Assembly (NCBI GenBank): GCA_910586015.1
Contig: CAJUGJ010000018.1
Coordinates: forward strand, 1 to 64,000
Source of the DNA: an uncultured Lachnospiraceae bacterium
Lineage (GTDB): Bacteria > Bacillota > Clostridia > Lachnospirales > Lachnospiraceae
Length of the DNA: 64,000 bases
Direction of reading: 5' to 3'
The notes under the pieces are model-generated. The model ran no database searches, was not told the origin of the DNA, and worked only from the letters and a program-made list of their open reading frames with translations. Shown in pieces: positions 18,465 to 27,453 of this stretch. Numbering within the stretch: position 1 is the first letter of the stretch; each line of letters opens with the position of its first letter. The translations under genes and the position numbers were made by a program.

Positions 18465-18956
18465 TAAAAAAGAAACAATACTATTGTGCCGAAGCAAGAA
18501 AAGCGAAAAATTCCTACTCAGCTTGATGATTTTGCTGTACCGACAGTTAATACTTATTCCATTGAAACTACTGTTGCTGAGAAAATTGATGCAATCCTCA
18601 GCCTGATGGAATTTTCCAGCCGTATGAAAGACTATTACGATATTTATTATCTTGCCAATAAATTCGACTTTGACGGTAAGGTGCTGACCGAAGCACTCAG
18701 AAAAACCTTTGCGAACCGTGAACACAATTTCACAGTAGAGCAATTTGATCAGGTTATGAACTTTGAAGGTGATGCGGTAATGCAGAAGAAATGGAAAGCC
18801 TTTGTTCATAAAATCAACACGAAAACGGATAATTACAGTACCGTGTTGAAAACAATAAAAGCCTTCCTGACAAAACCGTTTACAGCGGCAGTCAGAGGCA
18901 AAGAGTTCACTGAAAAATGGTTTGCTGTAGAAAATCATTGGAAGAAAGAAGTGTGA
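18465..18956 (+). pseudogene. AbiEii/AbiGii nucleotidyltransferase toxin, N-terminally truncated
   Basis: About 160 residues of the C-terminal half of an AbiEii-type toxin (PTVNTYSIETTVAEKIDAIL and FSSRMKDYYDIYYLANKFDF are diagnostic). The nucleotidyltransferase catalytic core and the AbiEi antitoxin gene are missing; a stop codon lies in frame near 18462. A GTG at 18486 could in principle restart translation, but without the catalytic domain no toxin activity is expected. Typical cargo of integrative elements. Confidence 0.8.
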
Positions 18957-18961
18957 AACAG

Positions 18962-19132
18962 ATGCCTAAGATAATGGAATTTATCGAAAAAGAAACCTCT
19001 CTTCGTGTCCGTCTTGCTAATAGATATACTACCGTAACAAAGTACGATTGTGATTTGACAAGTGAATGATGGGAAAAGTTTAAAGCGTTGACTCCTGAAA
19101 AACTTTTTAAAGCTAAATCTATATTGCATTAA
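18962..19132 (+). pseudogene. Small element-associated ORF with internal stop
   Basis: ATG at 18962 gives 35 residues (MPKIMEFIEKETSLRV...) to TGA at 19067. The same frame continues as WEKFKALTPEKLFKAKSILH to TAA at 19130, so a single nonsense change probably split a roughly 56-residue gene. The family is not recognised; it follows the AbiEii remnant. Confidence 0.45.
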
Positions 19133-19154
19133 ACAAATTCAAAGACGGTGACTA

Positions 19155-19327
19155 TTTATGCGAAGATATACAAAACCTTATGGTTTTGCTTTAAGTGTTT
19201 TGCATGTCGCTATTCCCATATGTAGATAGATTTTATTTCTTTTTCGGGAAATTGAAAGGTTCGGCAAATTATAATTGACAACTTGCCTATATGTTACACC
19301 CAGTTGCTCAAAAATTGTCTTTTCCAT
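19155..19327 (-). pseudogene. TnpV transposon protein remnant
   Basis: On the minus strand ATG at 19327 opens MEKTIFEQLGVTYRQV, the N-terminus of TnpV proteins of clostridial conjugative transposons. Similarity then continues in another frame as PEKEIKSIYIWE, a stop, and RHAKHLKQNHKVLYI, so one frameshift and one nonsense change have broken it. It is further truncated at the C-terminus. Confidence 0.7.
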
Positions 19328-19464
19328 AATCTTAAACCTCTGTCATTTTAACTTTGGATTTCTTGATTGGTGTTGGCAATTTCGATTAAAATATTATCAA
19401 TTATAGCAAACGAATTTCAGTCTGACAAATGTGCGATTTTATAATTTTATATTTGAGTATAGAG

Positions 19465-19506
19465 AAAGCCAGTGAAAAAAGCATTTCTGCCTTTTACACT
19501 GGCTTT
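19465..19506. terminator. Bidirectional hairpin
   Basis: Inverted repeat AAAGCCAGTG / CACTGGCTTT with a 22-nt loop. It lies between the decayed element and the secreted-protein genes. Confidence 0.5.
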
Positions 19507-19583
19507 TACCTTTGCTATCGCCCATAAAGTTAATATTTGGCTGTTGCTTTCAAATTACTTCCTTATGTGGTGTTAGCATTTGT

Positions 19584-19602
19584 AACACTCTTTCTTTTTT
19601 TC
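19584..19602 (-). repeat. Right inverted repeat of decayed insertion
   Basis: Exact inverse copy of 17767-17785. It ends 2 bp before the stop codon of the neighbouring secreted-protein gene. No clear target-site duplication is visible outside the pair. Confidence 0.7.
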
Positions 19603-19604
19603 CC

Positions 19605-20789
19605 CTATTTAAAAGTTACCTTAAAACTGCCATAAGCAGAAGGAAGCACTGGAGTGATTCCCTTAGAAACATTTGCTGCTATTCCTTTATACCGATAATA
19701 AATTGTACTTCCTTCTGGTGCAGAAGTTTTCGTTAGTTTTATCGGTGTATTCTTCTTTACTGCTTTCCAAACAGCTTTTACAGGATCAAAGCTTTTTCCT
19801 GGTTTAACGATAGTATATTCATATATCAAAGAAGTTGAAGCATCTGAAAACTGTAAAAACAGATATTTCGCGTCCTGTGTATAATGGCTTATTGTGGTTG
19901 GTGCTGCCTTTTGTGCTGGTATGGTTAAAGTTTGTGTCTTGGAATAAGGTACTGCTGCTGTAGCAATCTTTCGAAACAACACACTACCAGCTTGAGCGGA
20001 TTTTCCATCTTTGTATAATGTATTTGGGAGTAAAGATTCTAATGTCATTGTCTTCATACAATTTTTCCATGTGTTTCCGCCATCTAAGCTATACTCCATC
20101 TTTTCTGTTGTATTTAACTTTAATGTTTTCATATTAACAGAAACATTAGGTGCATTCCCACGTTTTGTAATAGAAAGTGTTGCCTCTTTACTCGGACGAG
20201 AACCCGGATCTTGTGCTGATGTTCCGGGTGTCTGTGCTGTTCGAATTACAATTTTTGCACCTTTCACACGAAATTGTTCCAAACTGCTTACAAATTGCTT
20301 ATACTCTGCACTGCCCTCTTCTAATGAAACGGTATGCCAATTATAGTCGGTATTTTTTCTCCACTGGAAATATTCTGCATCTTCTGTATTAGAGATCGTA
20401 ACCATTCCATCTACTTTATCAAATTTTACTTTGATGGTATTTTGTTTTGGAATTGTTACTTCTGTAATTCTTGTGTCTGACCCTCCTTTAAAATAGAGAG
20501 TCTTATTACTGGTTGCCGCAATCCATGAAATATCGGTACAAGCATAACCTTCACTGTTTACATAATACTCTAAAACATTCCAAGTTGACTTATTTGTGGA
20601 AAAATAAATGACAGAATTACCATTTGGTTTTAGTTTTAACTCTAACGCATTATAGTCTATGGAAGCCACTTCCACCTGACTTGCATTGTCTGCGGCAAAA
20701 AGCGTTTCTGCCTTATTAAATCCTATACTAAAGCACGCAAGAGCCACAGTTAGAATTAAAATCATTCTTAATTTTCTAATTAACTTCAT
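19605..20789 (-). CDS. Secreted protein, shorter of two tandem paralogues
   Basis: A 394-residue exported protein with an N-terminal signal segment (about residues 8-32, possible cleavage after LFAADNA). The mature part is beta-rich, with repeated motifs such as YFQWRKN, RPSKEATLSI and PNTLYK. These align in order with the neighbouring 856-residue protein (IQWRKN, RPSKEIKVKV, PEALYS), so the genes are paralogues. No enzymatic motif or cell-wall anchor is visible. GGAGG precedes the ATG, 12 nt after the upstream gene. Function unknown; the position between flagellar and chemoreceptor genes may be meaningful. Confidence 0.8.
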   Translation of the reverse strand: MKLIRKLRMILILTVALACFSIGFNKAETLFAADNASQVEVASIDYNALELKLKPNGNSVIYFSTNKSTWNVLEYYVNSEGYACTDISWIAATSNKTLYFKGGSDTRITEVTIPKQNTIKVKFDKVDGMVTISNTEDAEYFQWRKNTDYNWHTVSLEEGSAEYKQFVSSLEQFRVKGAKIVIRTAQTPGTSAQDPGSRPSKEATLSITKRGNAPNVSVNMKTLKLNTTEKMEYSLDGGNTWKNCMKTMTLESLLPNTLYKDGKSAQAGSVLFRKIATAAVPYSKTQTLTIPAQKAAPTTISHYTQDAKYLFLQFSDASTSLIYEYTIVKPGKSFDPVKAVWKAVKKNTPIKLTKTSAPEGSTIYYRYKGIAANVSKGITPVLPSAYGSFKVTFK

Positions 20790-20801
20790 GGGCTCTCCTC
20801 C

Positions 20802-23372
20802 TTAATTTCCGGATGTATCTGCCGATGCCGCTTTTAAAATGGTCAGCTTACATCCTGTCGAAATTTCAAATCCATTACTGAGTTTAATAATTACATTATT
20901 AGTACTGGTTGATTGTCCAACTCCATTTGCATCTGCTTTTAACAAATTGATCTTTTTATTCGAAAGCGTAATCGTAATTGTATTTCCAGATACACTTGCT
21001 TCATGAAGAATACTTTGAGTTCCCCATATAACATCTGAAACACCCACACTATAACCAGAGTCAGCTTTTGTAAGTGTCAACTTATAGGTATTAACTGGAG
21101 TAGTCACACTATTGACTAACTTACCATTTTCATCATATTCGTTCTTAGTTGTACTTTCGGTTAAACTGCCCTCTGTAATTGTCCATGCAATCGGTGCAGC
21201 ATCTAATGTTGCAGTTTCTTTTAATGTCATATAAACCTGATTTGTTAAAACTTCTCCATTTTTCAAAGTGATGATAAATGGCTGTTTTGTATTGGTAGTC
21301 TTAATTGACGTTTCATCTTCAAACTTATCTACATGAATTGTAACATAGGCACGTCTCGCCTGCATACCTTCACTATTGGTATAATCTTCATAGCAAATCA
21401 TTGCATCTGGTGCATTGGCACTAGAATATGCCTGATATGCTCTTTTTTCTGCATCATCTGCTTTTTCACCTGAATTACGTGAAAATTCTGCAACATTGAG
21501 CGTATACGCATCATACGTAATCTTGTCTATGGTATTTGGAGTAGTTGTTTCTTGACCGATTGTTGTGCCATCCATTATATTCTTTGTTCCAAAGTCAAGG
21601 ATAAATTTAAAATACGTATCATCCTGTGTTTCCTTTGATTTATAAAGGCGTTCAAAAGCGGTCATATAACTGTCATAATATTCTCCATAGTTGCTCTTAT
21701 CATAGGAAGATGGAGTGGTTGCTTTACTAGATGGATACAAATACAAAAGAATTCCTGCTGTATCTGTACTTACAATCTCTTCACCATTTGCTAAAACAAG
21801 TTTCGCATATAATTTTTCTTCTAAAGCAGAAGATAATTGATCTAATCCAGCGGTTGAGGTAATTTTTGTTGTAATAATGTATGCTCTTTCTGTTCCAGCC
21901 GCTCCTGAATCATTATTTTTAGCAACTGTACTACTACACTCTGCTGTTCCTACTACATTTCCATAAGAATTTAAGAATGTAATGGAAGATACTGTAGTTT
22001 TTGTATAGCTGAAAATAGTAAATTCTTTTGTCTTTCCATAATTTCCAGCATGAATTGTTCCTGCCGGAGCGACAACTGTAGTTACACCTGTCAGTTGTGT
22101 TCCATCTGGATAAGAAATTCCATCATCTCCAGTAATTTTTACAGAATCTGAAGCAAGTGCAAAATCCTCTTTACCTAAAGAAGAAACGGATTTTTTACGA
22201 ATATAAATCTGACTTCCAACTGGTGCTTTTGTTTTGTTTAAAGATACTGGTGAACTAGAAGTTAAGCTGCTCCATGTCATATTTGAATAATCAGGCTCTG
22301 CCTGTACATCCTCTTTTTTGACAATACTATATTCATAAGGAGAAGAACTAGAAGCTGCCTTTACCAAAAGTTCTAATGAAGAAGAACTGGTATAGGAAAT
22401 ACTTGCTCCAATTGTATCTTTATCCGGTGCTTTATCTTGAGCTGGTATTGTAATTGTCGTCAATTTTGATTCTTGGGTAGAAGCGGTTGCTTTCTTTTTA
22501 AACTGAATGGAAATATCCTTTGTTTCCTTACCAGAAGTCTTTACTGCTGTTCCTGAATATAATGCTTCTGGTGCAAGTTCTGTTAAGGAATAATTTTTTG
22601 TAGAATTAATTTCTTTCCACTCTTCTTCTTGTGTGGTGTTTCCATCTTCGTCTAATGTTACAAGTCGATACTGCATACCACTTTTTAAGGATACCATAAA
22701 GTTACTTGCATTTATAGAAATAGATGGTGCTGCTGACTTTGCTGGTACTTTCACTTTGATTTCCTTACTTGGGCGAAGACCAGGACTGGTTTGAGATGTG
22801 CCGTTTTCTGGAGCTAGACGAAAATATAAAGTAGCTCCATTTACAATAAGATAGCTTAAATCTCTATTTGTAGTTTGCTTATTCCACTCACTCCAAATGG
22901 TACTATTATTCTTTCTCCACTGAATCGTTCTGCTTCCTGCATTTGTAAATGATACAGGGTATTCAGAACTTGCACGATAAGTTGCCTTTAGATTTGTTAT
23001 TTGTTTTGGTAAGACAACAAGTCCTGCGTCTGTTGATACATCCCCTTTGAAACTAAGTTGATAGTTCGTCGATACACTGATCCATGAAATGTCTACTGTA
23101 ATTCTTCCATTTTGAAATCCCTGAAATTCTTCCCACTTCTTTTGTTTTGAATCGGAAAGGTAGAGTTTAGAGTCAGAGTTGGCGGATTGAAATGTAATAG
23201 TACTTTCGTCGTAGTTGATTTCCACAATCGTCAACTGTTTTCCAGATGCAGCGATTCCATGAATACCAACAGTCAAACTAATTAATACTGCTACTAATGC
23301 TATTGCAGCAATGCTAAAATACATTTTTCTATGCTGCTTTAAACACTGCCCCTTATTATTTTGTTCTTTCAC
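20802..23372 (-). CDS. Large secreted protein, longer of two tandem paralogues
   Basis: An 856-residue exported protein starting with GTG behind AGGGGG. A membrane/signal segment lies at about residues 17-42. Residues 45-420 share domain order with the downstream 394-residue paralogue: an opening IDYN/INYD motif, QWRKN, RPSKE and SSPYEYSIVKK. The remaining 430 residues are unique, Ser/Thr-rich and beta-rich. There is no LPXTG or other anchor, so it is probably released or held through its N-terminal segment. It is the first gene of a two-gene unit. Family not recognised. Confidence 0.8.
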   Translation of the reverse strand: MKEQNNKGQCLKQHRKMYFSIAAIALVAVLISLTVGIHGIAASGKQLTIVEINYDESTITFQSANSDSKLYLSDSKQKKWEEFQGFQNGRITVDISWISVSTNYQLSFKGDVSTDAGLVVLPKQITNLKATYRASSEYPVSFTNAGSRTIQWRKNNSTIWSEWNKQTTNRDLSYLIVNGATLYFRLAPENGTSQTSPGLRPSKEIKVKVPAKSAAPSISINASNFMVSLKSGMQYRLVTLDEDGNTTQEEEWKEINSTKNYSLTELAPEALYSGTAVKTSGKETKDISIQFKKKATASTQESKLTTITIPAQDKAPDKDTIGASISYTSSSSLELLVKAASSSSPYEYSIVKKEDVQAEPDYSNMTWSSLTSSSPVSLNKTKAPVGSQIYIRKKSVSSLGKEDFALASDSVKITGDDGISYPDGTQLTGVTTVVAPAGTIHAGNYGKTKEFTIFSYTKTTVSSITFLNSYGNVVGTAECSSTVAKNNDSGAAGTERAYIITTKITSTAGLDQLSSALEEKLYAKLVLANGEEIVSTDTAGILLYLYPSSKATTPSSYDKSNYGEYYDSYMTAFERLYKSKETQDDTYFKFILDFGTKNIMDGTTIGQETTTPNTIDKITYDAYTLNVAEFSRNSGEKADDAEKRAYQAYSSANAPDAMICYEDYTNSEGMQARRAYVTIHVDKFEDETSIKTTNTKQPFIITLKNGEVLTNQVYMTLKETATLDAAPIAWTITEGSLTESTTKNEYDENGKLVNSVTTPVNTYKLTLTKADSGYSVGVSDVIWGTQSILHEASVSGNTITITLSNKKINLLKADANGVGQSTSTNNVIIKLSNGFEISTGCKLTILKAASADTSGN

Positions 23373-23461
23373 GGACGTATCCCCCTTTCTTTGTTTTTAT
23401 TTTTGGATTTGATAGAGTTTTTATCATCTTAACTATATAAATCCTTTTTAGGATTATCGAC

Positions 23462-23501
23462 AAGAGAGTCAGAAAACTTTAGTTTGTTTTCTGACTCTCT
23501 T
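23462..23501 (-). terminator. Terminator of chemoreceptor gene
   Basis: Perfect 16-bp inverted repeat (AAGAGAGTCAGAAAAC / GTTTTCTGACTCTCTT) with an 8-nt loop, 13 nt after the methyl-accepting protein gene. No strong T run follows. Confidence 0.7.
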
Positions 23502-23513
23502 AAGTAATATCTT

Positions 23514-25208
23514 TTATTTTAACTGAAACATTCCAACTAAATCCGATACCATAGAAGCCTGTGCAGAAAGCTCTTCACTGGTTGCAGAAGTTTCTTGTGC
23601 AGTAGCTGAATTAGCTTGTACGACTTCTGATATATGATTTACTCCAATTTCTGCCTGCACCATTGCCTGTGCTTGATCTTTGGCAATATCACTTAAATTT
23701 TTTGAACTTTCTGCGATCTTTTCAATTCCATCGACCATTTTTTGAAGAGAATTTGCTGCATTGGTTGCTGCTTGATTTCCCTCTTCCATTTCTTCAATTG
23801 TGCTTTCAATCAATTTTCTGGTATTCACTGCCGATTTTGTACTTTGTTCAGCAAGACTTCCAATTTGTTCTGCTACAACAGAAAAGCCTTTTCCTGCCTC
23901 TCCTGCTCTTGCCGCTTCAATCGCTGCATTTAATGATAAAAGATTGGTTTGAGAAGCAATATCTTCGATCTCTGAAATAATATTTCCAATCTTTTGGGAA
24001 GTTTCATTAATTCGCTCCATTGCTTTTACCATAACTTCCATCTCTTCTCTACCTTTATCTGCTTCAACTGCATACCTCTTTGCTTCAACATAAGAGGACT
24101 CTGCGGTTTCGGCTGCCTTCTCTACTCCATTTGTAATATCAGTAATCGTAGCATGTAACTCTTCTACTGAACCTGCTTGATCCATAGCTCCTTCTGCAAG
24201 ATTTTGTGACGCCTGTGCCATATTGCTTGCTCCAGCAGAAACTTGTACCGATGCTTCCTCAATTCTTTTTAATGTTTCATTCATCTTATGATTCATCGCT
24301 ATCATAGAATCACGTATATTTGAAAATTCTCCTACATACTGTTGTGGAATTTTTGTTTCTGTCCCGAAATTACCTGTAGCCATTTCCTCTAAGAAATTGC
24401 CTGCATCTTTGATAATTAAGCTAAGAGTATTTGCCATATTTACTGTTTCTTTTGCCATATCTGCTACTTCATCCTCTGTATCTGTTTTAGGAAATGGATC
24501 GGATAGATTACCCATAGCAAATGTTTTCAGACGTTTTGAAAGAGCTCCTAATGGATCTGCAATTCCTTTTGAAATTTTCTCTCCCAACAACACAGAAAAT
24601 ATAAATACAAAAATAATTATAAGAGCAATCACAATTATAAGAACAATTCTTATAATTGCCAACTTTTCATCTAGCTCATTTCCAGTATTTACATTTAACT
24701 CCATAAGTTCATTTAAAGAAGTATTTACTTCTTCGTATAATGAGGCAAGTTCACTTGCTGCTCTTGCCTGAGCTTGACTTCTTTTTTCAGAATCATTTGT
24801 ATTTCCCAGTTCTATAATTTCATTATCTAAATCCCAATATTTTGTTAATATTTTCTCTGCTTCATTATAAGCAATATTCTCTTTCTCTGCGGTCAAAGTA
24901 TTTTTTATCTTTTTAAAATATTCATTAAAAGATTCTTTTTGCCGAAGATGAGTGTTGATTCCCCCCTGAACAATACTTTCATCTGCATAAGAAATAATTT
25001 GTCTGGTTGCACTTCTCGCCTCTGATAATGCCAATCTTGCATTGCCAATATCACCTTGCGAAAACCCATAATTTTTTAGGGCAAAAGCATACTGTCCAGA
25101 GATATAAATCATAGCTATACAGCTTGCAACAGCAACAATACTTATAATACTACTGATCAGAATGAAGGACAATGTCAGCCTTTTCTTAATGTTCATTTTT
25201 TTTAACAT
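23514..25208 (-). CDS. Methyl-accepting chemotaxis protein
   Basis: A 564-residue transmembrane chemoreceptor. TM1 is at about 12-35, with a roughly 150-residue extracellular helical sensor. TM2 is at about 187-210, then a HAMP domain and a cytoplasmic signalling coiled coil with the hairpin tip EIEDIASQTNLLSLNAAIEA. It lacks the C-terminal CheR-binding pentapeptide. It is a close paralogue of the receptor at 31707-33416. AAGGAGGA precedes the ATG. Ligand unknown. Confidence 0.95.
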   Translation of the reverse strand: MLKKMNIKKRLTLSFILISSIISIVAVASCIAMIYISGQYAFALKNYGFSQGDIGNARLALSEARSATRQIISYADESIVQGGINTHLRQKESFNEYFKKIKNTLTAEKENIAYNEAEKILTKYWDLDNEIIELGNTNDSEKRSQAQARAASELASLYEEVNTSLNELMELNVNTGNELDEKLAIIRIVLIIVIALIIIFVFIFSVLLGEKISKGIADPLGALSKRLKTFAMGNLSDPFPKTDTEDEVADMAKETVNMANTLSLIIKDAGNFLEEMATGNFGTETKIPQQYVGEFSNIRDSMIAMNHKMNETLKRIEEASVQVSAGASNMAQASQNLAEGAMDQAGSVEELHATITDITNGVEKAAETAESSYVEAKRYAVEADKGREEMEVMVKAMERINETSQKIGNIISEIEDIASQTNLLSLNAAIEAARAGEAGKGFSVVAEQIGSLAEQSTKSAVNTRKLIESTIEEMEEGNQAATNAANSLQKMVDGIEKIAESSKNLSDIAKDQAQAMVQAEIGVNHISEVVQANSATAQETSATSEELSAQASMVSDLVGMFQLK

Positions 25209-25506
25209 TACTAAATTCCTCCTTGAGCATCTTTCTATATGGTTTGTAGAAAATTTTTGGCAGACTCCACATTCCTTCGAAAATAGCTTTCAAGTTATTT
25301 TTATTGTATTGTTACAATTGACAATCACCCCCATTTTTCTTCTGATGACAAGTTGTTTTTTATTATACACTTCCCCCTTTCTCTTTTCAAGATTATAAAA
25401 GATTTATTTTATTTCTCCTTTAATTTGATCTATAATAGAAAGTAATGTATAGGTTTTTGTAAAAATGAATACATTATTACGAATCGCTTTATTTTAGGAG
25501 GTCATA

Positions 25507-27264
25507 ATGAAGAAACGTAACAACATTATCATTCATTTCTGCTTTTTTCTGACTTTAATAAGTTCTATCCTTTCTTTAAATGGATGTGATAAAAAACAGC
25601 AGGAACAAAGTCCCCAAAAATCATTTTTAGAGTTTACAAATGAGATCTTTCGAGAACAAGTTACTTCTGATACGATTTCATTACACTATGTTCTTGCAGA
25701 TCCCAAAAATTTTGGAATTGGGGAGATAACCCCTTCGCTTGGTGAATTTAGTGCAAAACAAATGCAAGAAAATGCTTCTATCTGTAAGGAATATCTTACT
25801 ACCTTAAAGTCATATGATTATGAACAATTAACAAAAGAAGAACAACTTATCTATGACTGCCTAAAATCCTCATTAGAATTAGATAGCTCTATGGCAGATG
25901 ATATTTATTTACAGGAAGCTCTAGGCCCTACTTCTGGTCTTCAAGCACAGCTTCCAATTCTCTTTGCAGAATATGCCTTTAACAGTAAAAAGGATATTGA
26001 AGATTATATTTTACTTCTTTATGATTTAGGTCGTTACTATTCAGAAGTTGAAGAATTTGAACGTGAAAAATCAAAACGTGGATATTTTATGAGTGATGAA
26101 ACAGCAGACGCTATTATTAAACAATGTCAATCCTTTATTGAAAATCCAGAACAGAATTTTTTAATCCAATGTTTTTCTGAAAAATTAAATGATGTAAAAG
26201 AATTAAGTAAAGACGATAAAATTTTATTAGAGGAAAAAAATCGGGATGCTGTTTTAGAATCTGTAATTCCTGCCTACCAAAGTCTCATTGATACTTTAAC
26301 TGCCCTAAAGGGAACAGGAAAGAGTACAAGGGGATTATGTGGATATGATGGTGGTAAAAAATACTATGAAAAAATGGCACAGTCAAATACAGGTTCCTCT
26401 AAATCTGTAAAAGAAATGAAACAGGCTTTAAATAATGAATATAAAGCTTGTATGACAACGATGGCAATGCTTCAGCAAAAGAATCCAAACATTTTAGATG
26501 AGTTTGATTCTATTCAATATCCTGTAAATGAACCAAAAGAAATTATCGAATATCTTAAAAAAGCAATTCAAAATGATTTTCCACTCTTAGAGGAAGTTTC
26601 TTATTCTATAAAATATTTTCATGAATCTTTACAGGACCATCTAAATCCTGCCATGTATTTGATTCCGCCTATTGACGATGCCAACCAGAATAATATTTAT
26701 ATTAATCCAAAATCACAAAATCAAAATGAACAACTCTTTTCTACACTTGCACATGAAGGATATCCCGGACATCTCTATCAAAACGTCTATCTTAGAAAGA
26801 TTAATCCTGCTCCTATTAGAAGGCTACTATCTCCTACAGGCTATGAAGAAGGATGGGCAACTTATGTAGAGGCATATTCCTATGAACTAGCAGGATTAGA
26901 GGAATCTATGGCAACTTTATTAAGTGCTAATACGATTGCATTTCAATGTTTATATTCTCTTACTGATATTGGAATTAATTATGATGGATGGGATTTGAAT
27001 GATACTCTTTCTTTTTGGATGCCTTTAGGAATCGATAGAGAAACTGTAGAAGAAATTTATCTTTCTATGGCATCGGAACCTTGTGTTTATCTTCCATATG
27101 CGATTGGCTGTCTAGAGTTTTTAGAACTCAGAGAAAGTGCAGAAGATGAATTAGGAGATAAGTTTTCTCTTAAAGAATTCCATACCTTTTTAATGAATCT
27201 TGGACCTGCACCATTTGATATTATTGAGGAGCATATGGAACAATGGATTGATACAATAAAATAA
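25507..27264 (+). CDS. DUF885 family lipoprotein, putative metallopeptidase
   Basis: A 585-residue lipoprotein with lipobox LNGC (Cys near residue 27). DUF885 proteins carry an HEXXH-like element; here HEGYPGH is at about 416-422, followed by EEGWATYVE near 448, whose Glu residues would complete a zinc site of the M3/M32-like gluzincin type. Peptidase activity is family-based inference. AGGAGG lies just before the ATG. It is monocistronic; pckA follows with its own promoter. Confidence 0.85.
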   Translation: MKKRNNIIIHFCFFLTLISSILSLNGCDKKQQEQSPQKSFLEFTNEIFREQVTSDTISLHYVLADPKNFGIGEITPSLGEFSAKQMQENASICKEYLTTLKSYDYEQLTKEEQLIYDCLKSSLELDSSMADDIYLQEALGPTSGLQAQLPILFAEYAFNSKKDIEDYILLLYDLGRYYSEVEEFEREKSKRGYFMSDETADAIIKQCQSFIENPEQNFLIQCFSEKLNDVKELSKDDKILLEEKNRDAVLESVIPAYQSLIDTLTALKGTGKSTRGLCGYDGGKKYYEKMAQSNTGSSKSVKEMKQALNNEYKACMTTMAMLQQKNPNILDEFDSIQYPVNEPKEIIEYLKKAIQNDFPLLEEVSYSIKYFHESLQDHLNPAMYLIPPIDDANQNNIYINPKSQNQNEQLFSTLAHEGYPGHLYQNVYLRKINPAPIRRLLSPTGYEEGWATYVEAYSYELAGLEESMATLLSANTIAFQCLYSLTDIGINYDGWDLNDTLSFWMPLGIDRETVEEIYLSMASEPCVYLPYAIGCLEFLELRESAEDELGDKFSLKEFHTFLMNLGPAPFDIIEEHMEQWIDTIK

Positions 27265-27287
27265 TTAGAAAATCTTTGGAGAAACGA

Positions 27288-27316
27288 TTGACATTTACAA
27301 GCAAGACACTTATACT
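27288..27316 (+). promoter_or_regulatory. Sigma-A promoter of pckA
   Basis: Perfect TTGACA (27288-27293), 17-nt spacer, TATACT (27311-27316). It leaves a leader of about 130 nt containing two small hairpins (GTGGT/ACCAC at 27321-27343 and CCCAT/ATGGG at 27391-27412). Confidence 0.88.
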
Positions 27317-27453
27317 TAAAGTGGTGCAAATTTTAAGTACCACAATAAGCAGCTTTAACGATAGAGTGTATTTAAAAATGTGGTCGTAGTCCCATTCGCT
27401 TTATAGGATGGGTTAAGACAGTAGTTCACAAGAACAATAGGAGGAATGTGATT

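Noticed and set aside
18435..18938. 167-residue frame opposite the AbiEii remnant
   Set aside because: The plus strand has clear AbiEii similarity; the minus frame is its shadow.
19067..19069. Selenocysteine TGA in the small ORF
   Set aside because: The surrounding DNA is a graveyard of broken genes and no selenoprotein family is recognised; a nonsense mutation is more likely.
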